A stretch of 64,000 nucleotides of DNA, taken from positions 114,314 to 178,313 of the forward strand of contig RHKP01000005.1 in assembly GCA_008363215.1 (NCBI GenBank), given 5' to 3'. Shown piece after piece: positions 61,205 to 64,000 of this stretch. Below the pieces are notes generated by a model. That model was not told the DNA's origin. It worked only from the letters and a program-made list of their open reading frames with translations, and searched no databases. Position 1 is the first letter of the stretch. The number at the start of each line of letters is the position of its first letter. The stretch is from Cyanobacteria bacterium CYA. Its GTDB lineage: Bacteria > Planctomycetota > Phycisphaerae > Phycisphaerales > UBA1924. The translations under genes and the position numbers were made by a program.

Positions 61205-62457
61205 TCCCGCTTCCTCCGCGGATCAAACGCTTCGCGCAGTCCTTCGCCTACAAAGTTGAGCGCCAGCAACGTCACGCCGAGCAGGAGGCAAGGGAACAGC
61301 AGCAGCCACCAGTGCGAGCGGTGCCGATTGAGTTCACTCAATCCGTCGGCCGCAAGATTGCCCCAACTCGGCAGCGGCGGCTTGATGCCGATGCCCAGGA
61401 AACTCAGGAAACTCTCCTGCAGAATGGCCTGCGGCACCGTGAGCGTCGCGTAGACGATGATCGGTCCGAGCAGGTTGGGCAGCAGGTGGCGCCAAAAGAT
61501 CCAGTGCACCGGCGCGCCGATGGCGCGGGCCGACTCGACGAACGGCTGCGCCTTGAGGCTGAGCACCTGCCCCCGAATGACGCGCGCCATGGTCAACCAA
61601 CTCACGCCCCCGATCGCTACCAGCAGCGCGACCACGTCGATGCGCGTCCGCTGCGGGCCGGAAAGTTCCCCCGTGCCGAACCGGGCCATCGCCTCATTGT
61701 CCAGTTGCAAGCGCCGCTCCGGCCCTGCGTCAGCCTGTCCGGCCAGTTGCAACTCGACCCACGCGCTGCGCTGGGCCGCCCTCTGCTCGATCGTGTGCCG
61801 CTGCCAGCGGTCAATGACTCCGTCAGAGGCCACGGCGATGAGCACCACCAGCAGGATGTACGGCAGCCCGTACAGAACGTCCACGATGCGCATCATCAGC
61901 GCATCGAGCCGCCCGCCTGCATAGCCCGCCAGGGCTCCGTACAGCGTGCCGATCATCACGGAGATGAATGCCGCTGCCACGCCGACGCTCAGGGAAATCG
62001 TGCCGCCGGCGAGCAGCCGCGTGAAGAGCGAACGCCCGAGTTGATCGGAGCCCAGCAAAAAAGTGGGCGCCGCGTCTCCGAGCCGGTCAACCAGCATCCG
62101 CAGCACCGCCGGATCTCGCGTCACTGCGACCTGCGCCGCGGGCGTACCGGTGTCGCGAGCCACCGTTGCCACGACTTCCGCCAGTTTTTCCGGCGTCGAA
62201 GCATCCACAATGCGTCGCAGGTCGATCGCGTCCTTGGGGGCCCAGATCGGCGGAATGATCGACTGACGCGGCTGGCCGCTCTCGTAGCGACTCACCATCG
62301 CCTCCCCGGACGGGCTGCCGAAAGCCCAGGGAATCGAGCCGAAACACAGCGCCAAGATGATCGCGATCGTCCCGAGCCCGATCATGCCCGCCCAACTCCT
62401 CGTCAGCGGGTGATCCCTTCTCCTCGGCGGCGCGGGGACTGGCGACTCGGACGACAT
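61201..62457 (-). CDS. peptide ABC transporter permease (OppC/DppC type), enlarged
   Basis: Inner-membrane permease, 418 residues versus about 290-310 for ordinary OppC. ATG 62457 begins MSSESPVPAPPRRRDHPL. The membrane core is standard: SFTRLLAGG-like LFTRLLAGGTISLSVGVAAA, GALAGYAGGRLDALMMRIVDVLYGLPYILLV and the EAA-type loop FVESARAIGAPVHWIFWRHLLPNLLG. Extra length lies in the first periplasmic loop (about 60-130) and between the third and fourth core segments (QRHTIEQRAAQRSAWVELQLAGQADAGPERRL). It pairs with oppD; its OppB partner is not seen here. Confidence 0.9.
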   Translation of the reverse strand: MSSESPVPAPPRRRDHPLTRSWAGMIGLGTIAIILALCFGSIPWAFGSPSGEAMVSRYESGQPRQSIIPPIWAPKDAIDLRRIVDASTPEKLAEVVATVARDTGTPAAQVAVTRDPAVLRMLVDRLGDAAPTFLLGSDQLGRSLFTRLLAGGTISLSVGVAAAFISVMIGTLYGALAGYAGGRLDALMMRIVDVLYGLPYILLVVLIAVASDGVIDRWQRHTIEQRAAQRSAWVELQLAGQADAGPERRLQLDNEAMARFGTGELSGPQRTRIDVVALLVAIGGVSWLTMARVIRGQVLSLKAQPFVESARAIGAPVHWIFWRHLLPNLLGPIIVYATLTVPQAILQESFLSFLGIGIKPPLPSWGNLAADGLSELNRHRSHWWLLLFPCLLLGVTLLALNFVGEGLREAFDPRRKRE

Positions 62458-62775
62458 CGCAGGCAGGATAGGCCGTGAACATCGCACCGAAGCCGACGCG
62501 CACGACCCCGCCTTCTCCCCACAAGGCGAGGGCTGAAGAACGGCCCAAGTCCTTCATCACCCTTCCCACCGGGGGGAGAAGGTGGCTCGACGCTTCAGTA
62601 ACGAGATGGATGAGGCGTATTCAGATCCTCCCCACCGGGGGAGGTGGCCGGCGCAGACAGACAGAGGGGGTCTTCCACCGCCGCCAACTACGCAGCGCGA
62701 TTCAGGCACCCCTCACCCGGCTGCTGTGCAGCCGCCCTCTCCCCCGAGCCGAGAGGGTTGTGCGACGGTCGCAAG
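62458..62775. repeat. CTCTCCC-type repeat tract between oppC and lpxK, running into lpxK
   Basis: Repeated phrases CTTCTCCCCACAAGGCGAGGG, CCCACCGGGGGGAGAAGG, CTCCCCACCGGGGGAGG, CACCCCTCACCC and CCCTCTCCCCCGAGCCGAGAGGG form several hairpins with G/C-rich arms. This is the common bacterial 'accctcacccca...ctctccc' intergenic repeat style. It extends past 62713 and encodes the last residues of lpxK (PSRLGGEGGCTAAG). No gene is within 62458-62712. Confidence 0.6.
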
Positions 62776-63786
62776 GACGCGATCGCGGAGGTCGGCTTCG
62801 CCTGCATGGAAGCGCAGGTGGAGCAGGGCGGCCGCGAGCGGGACGCCGAAGTCGGCGGGGGTTGCGATCTTCACGTCGTCCTTCAGGCTGACGAGCACGC
62901 AGTCGGCGCGGTGGCGGCGGACGGCCGCGGCGATGCCGGCACGCTGGGCAGTATTGAAATGTGCGTGATCGGGCAGGGCGATGGTCTCAGCAGGGGCGGC
63001 GCCGATCGCACGCTCGGCCGCCGCGAAGAAGGCGTTGGGATTGCCGAGCCCGCAGGCGGCGATGACGCGCTTGTTGTGCAGCCAGTCGAGCGGTTGTGTG
63101 ACAGGCACGCCGGCGTCGGAAGCCTCGCGCACCAGCAGGCCCGACCAGGCGTGCTCACCCACGGCGATGGTCAGGTGCGGATGCTCGCGACGCAGGCGGG
63201 ACTCGAGCGCGGCCAGTTGATCGGGCCTCGCCAGTTCGGCGTGGGTGATGAGCACGGCCTGGGCGCGGGCGAGGGTGCTCGGTGGTTCGCGCAGGCGCCC
63301 GGCCGGCAGCGGGGCGTCGTCATAAGGCGATCGTGAGGCGTCGATGAGGACGAGGTCGAAGGTGCGGGCAAGTTTGCGGTGTTGGAAGCCATCGTCGAGA
63401 AGGATGCAGGAGGGCGCCGGGCACCGGGCACTGGGCACTCGGGAAGACGAAGCAGTCAGAAACTCGGTGATGGCCTCGTAACGGTCGGGGCCGACGATGA
63501 CGGGGGTGTCGGGCAGCAGCCGGCGGTATTCGAGTGCTTCGTCGGACCCGTGCGGGCCGGGCTTGTAGCCGCGCATCGCGATGGCGGGCGTGTGCCCGGC
63601 GGCGAGGAGCCATGTGCAGACTGTGCGGACGGTGGGCGTCTTGCCGGTGCCGCCCACGGAGAGATTGCCCACGCTGAGGACGGGGATGGGCAGCGTCCGC
63701 ACGCCGCGGCCTCGGTCGTAGGCGCGGTTGCGACGCGCGAGTTCCAGGAGGTAGAGGCGGGAGAGAGGAAGGAGGAGACGGGACAT
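62713..63786 (-). CDS. lpxK: tetraacyldisaccharide 4'-kinase (LpxK) with internal repeat insertion
   Basis: Phosphorylates the lipid A disaccharide at the 4' position on the inner membrane. ATG 63786 begins MSRLLLPLSRLYLLELARRNRAYDRG; a longer frame upstream is repeat-derived. 357 residues. Motifs are VLSVGNLSVGGTGKTPTV (P-loop), RGYKPGPHGSDEALEYRRLLP, and CILLDDGFQHRKLARTFDLVLIDA (catalytic Asp pair region), with a normal C-domain (CGLGNPNAFFAAAERAIG, DHAHFNTAQ). Between EAITEFL and CILLDDGFQHR lie about 16 extra residues (TASSSRVPSARCPAPS) from three GGGCACY heptamers. The C-terminus is also repeat-encoded. It may remain active because the core is intact. Confidence 0.92.
   Translation of the reverse strand: MSRLLLPLSRLYLLELARRNRAYDRGRGVRTLPIPVLSVGNLSVGGTGKTPTVRTVCTWLLAAGHTPAIAMRGYKPGPHGSDEALEYRRLLPDTPVIVGPDRYEAITEFLTASSSRVPSARCPAPSCILLDDGFQHRKLARTFDLVLIDASRSPYDDAPLPAGRLREPPSTLARAQAVLITHAELARPDQLAALESRLRREHPHLTIAVGEHAWSGLLVREASDAGVPVTQPLDWLHNKRVIAACGLGNPNAFFAAAERAIGAAPAETIALPDHAHFNTAQRAGIAAAVRRHRADCVLVSLKDDVKIATPADFGVPLAAALLHLRFHAGEADLRDRVLATVAQPSRLGGEGGCTAAG
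63419..63439. repeat. heptamer tandem repeat inside lpxK
   Basis: GGGCACC, GGGCACT and GGGCACT lie head to tail (21 bases, frame-preserving). The same words, as ATGCCCAGTGCC, appear in the non-coding repeat tract at 36.58 kb. Confidence 0.7.
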
Positions 63787-63794
63787 TGGGGGAG

Positions 63795-63845
63795 GGTAGG
63801 GAATGGGGGAAGGCATTGGGGATGAGGCATTGGACATTGGGGGGG
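63795..63845. repeat. GGCATTGGG-type short repeat upstream of lpxK
   Basis: GAATGGGGGAAGGCATTGGG, GATGAGGCATTGGACATTGG and similar words occur in tandem just before the lpxK start. They explain the spurious Met/Ser/Pro-rich extension that an uncritical start choice would give. Confidence 0.6.
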
Positions 63846-63905
63846 CAGACGGGAGGGACCAGGTACTGGCGATGAGCCATCAGGGGGGGTGCGTTTGGCT
63901 CGAGC

Positions 63906-64000
63906 CTATCCCAGAACCTCTCTGAGGAGCAGGAGGGCGCAGCTGAGATGAAGGAAGCCCTGGAAGAGCTTGGTCGACTTCTCCCAGCGGATGCAGAGCC
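63906..64000 (-). mobile_element. IS5-type transposase, C-terminal 30 codons, at the window edge
   Basis: On the minus strand, from 63998 to the stop TAG at 63906-63908, the sequence reads LCIRWEKSTKLFQGFLHLSC then ALLLLREVLG. R-W-E-K...GFLHL-x-C-A is the usual C-terminal signature of IS5-family DDE transposases. The stop codon lies inside GAGCCTATCCCAGAACC, which has the look of an IS5-group terminal inverted repeat, so the element probably ends at about 63901. The rest lies outside the window. Confidence 0.75.

Noticed and set aside
62500..62770. CRISPR or tandem array near lpxK
   Set aside because: The units are irregular CTCTCCC hairpins of different length, typical of intergenic repeats and not spacer-separated.

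Overview
The window looks like chromosome of an uncultured or little-studied planctomycete, most likely of the Phycisphaerae type. It is GC-rich and densely coded on both strands. Two large secreted enzymes end in paired Asp-rich 'GDxNxDGxxDxFDV' dockerin-like repeats, one small exported protein ends in a PEP-CTERM-like tail, and there is a flagellar gene set, a type II secretion/pilus ATPase and prepilin peptidase, lipid A genes (lpxK), and menaquinone synthesis by the futalosine route (mqnD). Short palindromic repeats of the kind littering planctomycete genomes are also present. The lineage is inferred from these traits; no rRNA gene is present.

Layout. 0-4.3 kb: 3' end of a GspE/PilB ATPase, a secreted protein of unknown function, and a GT9 glycosyltransferase. 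4.4 kb: tRNA-Gly. 4.7-8.8 kb (minus): a tightly overlapping operon joining a membrane protein, a LolD/MacB-type ATPase, an FtsX-type permease and a ZnuA-like metal-binding lipoprotein. 9.2-16.6 kb: M28 peptidase, a large multidomain metalloprotease, FabH, and a PEP-CTERM protein. 16.7-25 kb: a metal (probably copper/silver) efflux locus, consisting of a Cys-rich exported protein, a TolC-like lipoprotein, CusB with three heavy-metal-binding modules, a very long CusA, and CsoR. Near-identical 17-bp operators lie before the first and last genes. 25-31 kb: hotdog-like protein, then GH95 fucosidase and sialate O-acetylesterase. 31.5-36 kb: a second, drug-type RND pump. 36.6-39.9 kb (minus): flgF-flgG-flgA-flgH. 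40-44 kb: pgi, a FAH-family hydrolase and mqnD. 44-50 kb: GIY-YIG/RAMA protein, S10-type peptidase, outer-membrane barrel, subtilisin, tRNA-Val. 50-57 kb: OmpA-like lipoprotein, prepilin peptidase, xseB, motA-motB, yhhQ, xseA. 57-64 kb: FGE-like protein, glycosyltransferase, orphan oppD-oppC, lpxK, and the edge of an IS5-type insertion sequence.

The most distinctive theme is that dispersed repeats have entered coding sequence. mqnD carries two in-frame insertions made of repeat-like DNA, lpxK carries a heptamer tandem repeat plus a repeat-derived C-terminus, and fabH and xseA end in palindromes of the same style. The other points of interest are the metal-binding-protein/LolD-FtsX operon and the inferred CsoR regulon with its paired operators.

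Start codons were chosen from visible Shine-Dalgarno sequences, signal peptides and family start positions. All functional calls come from motifs read by eye, without database searches.
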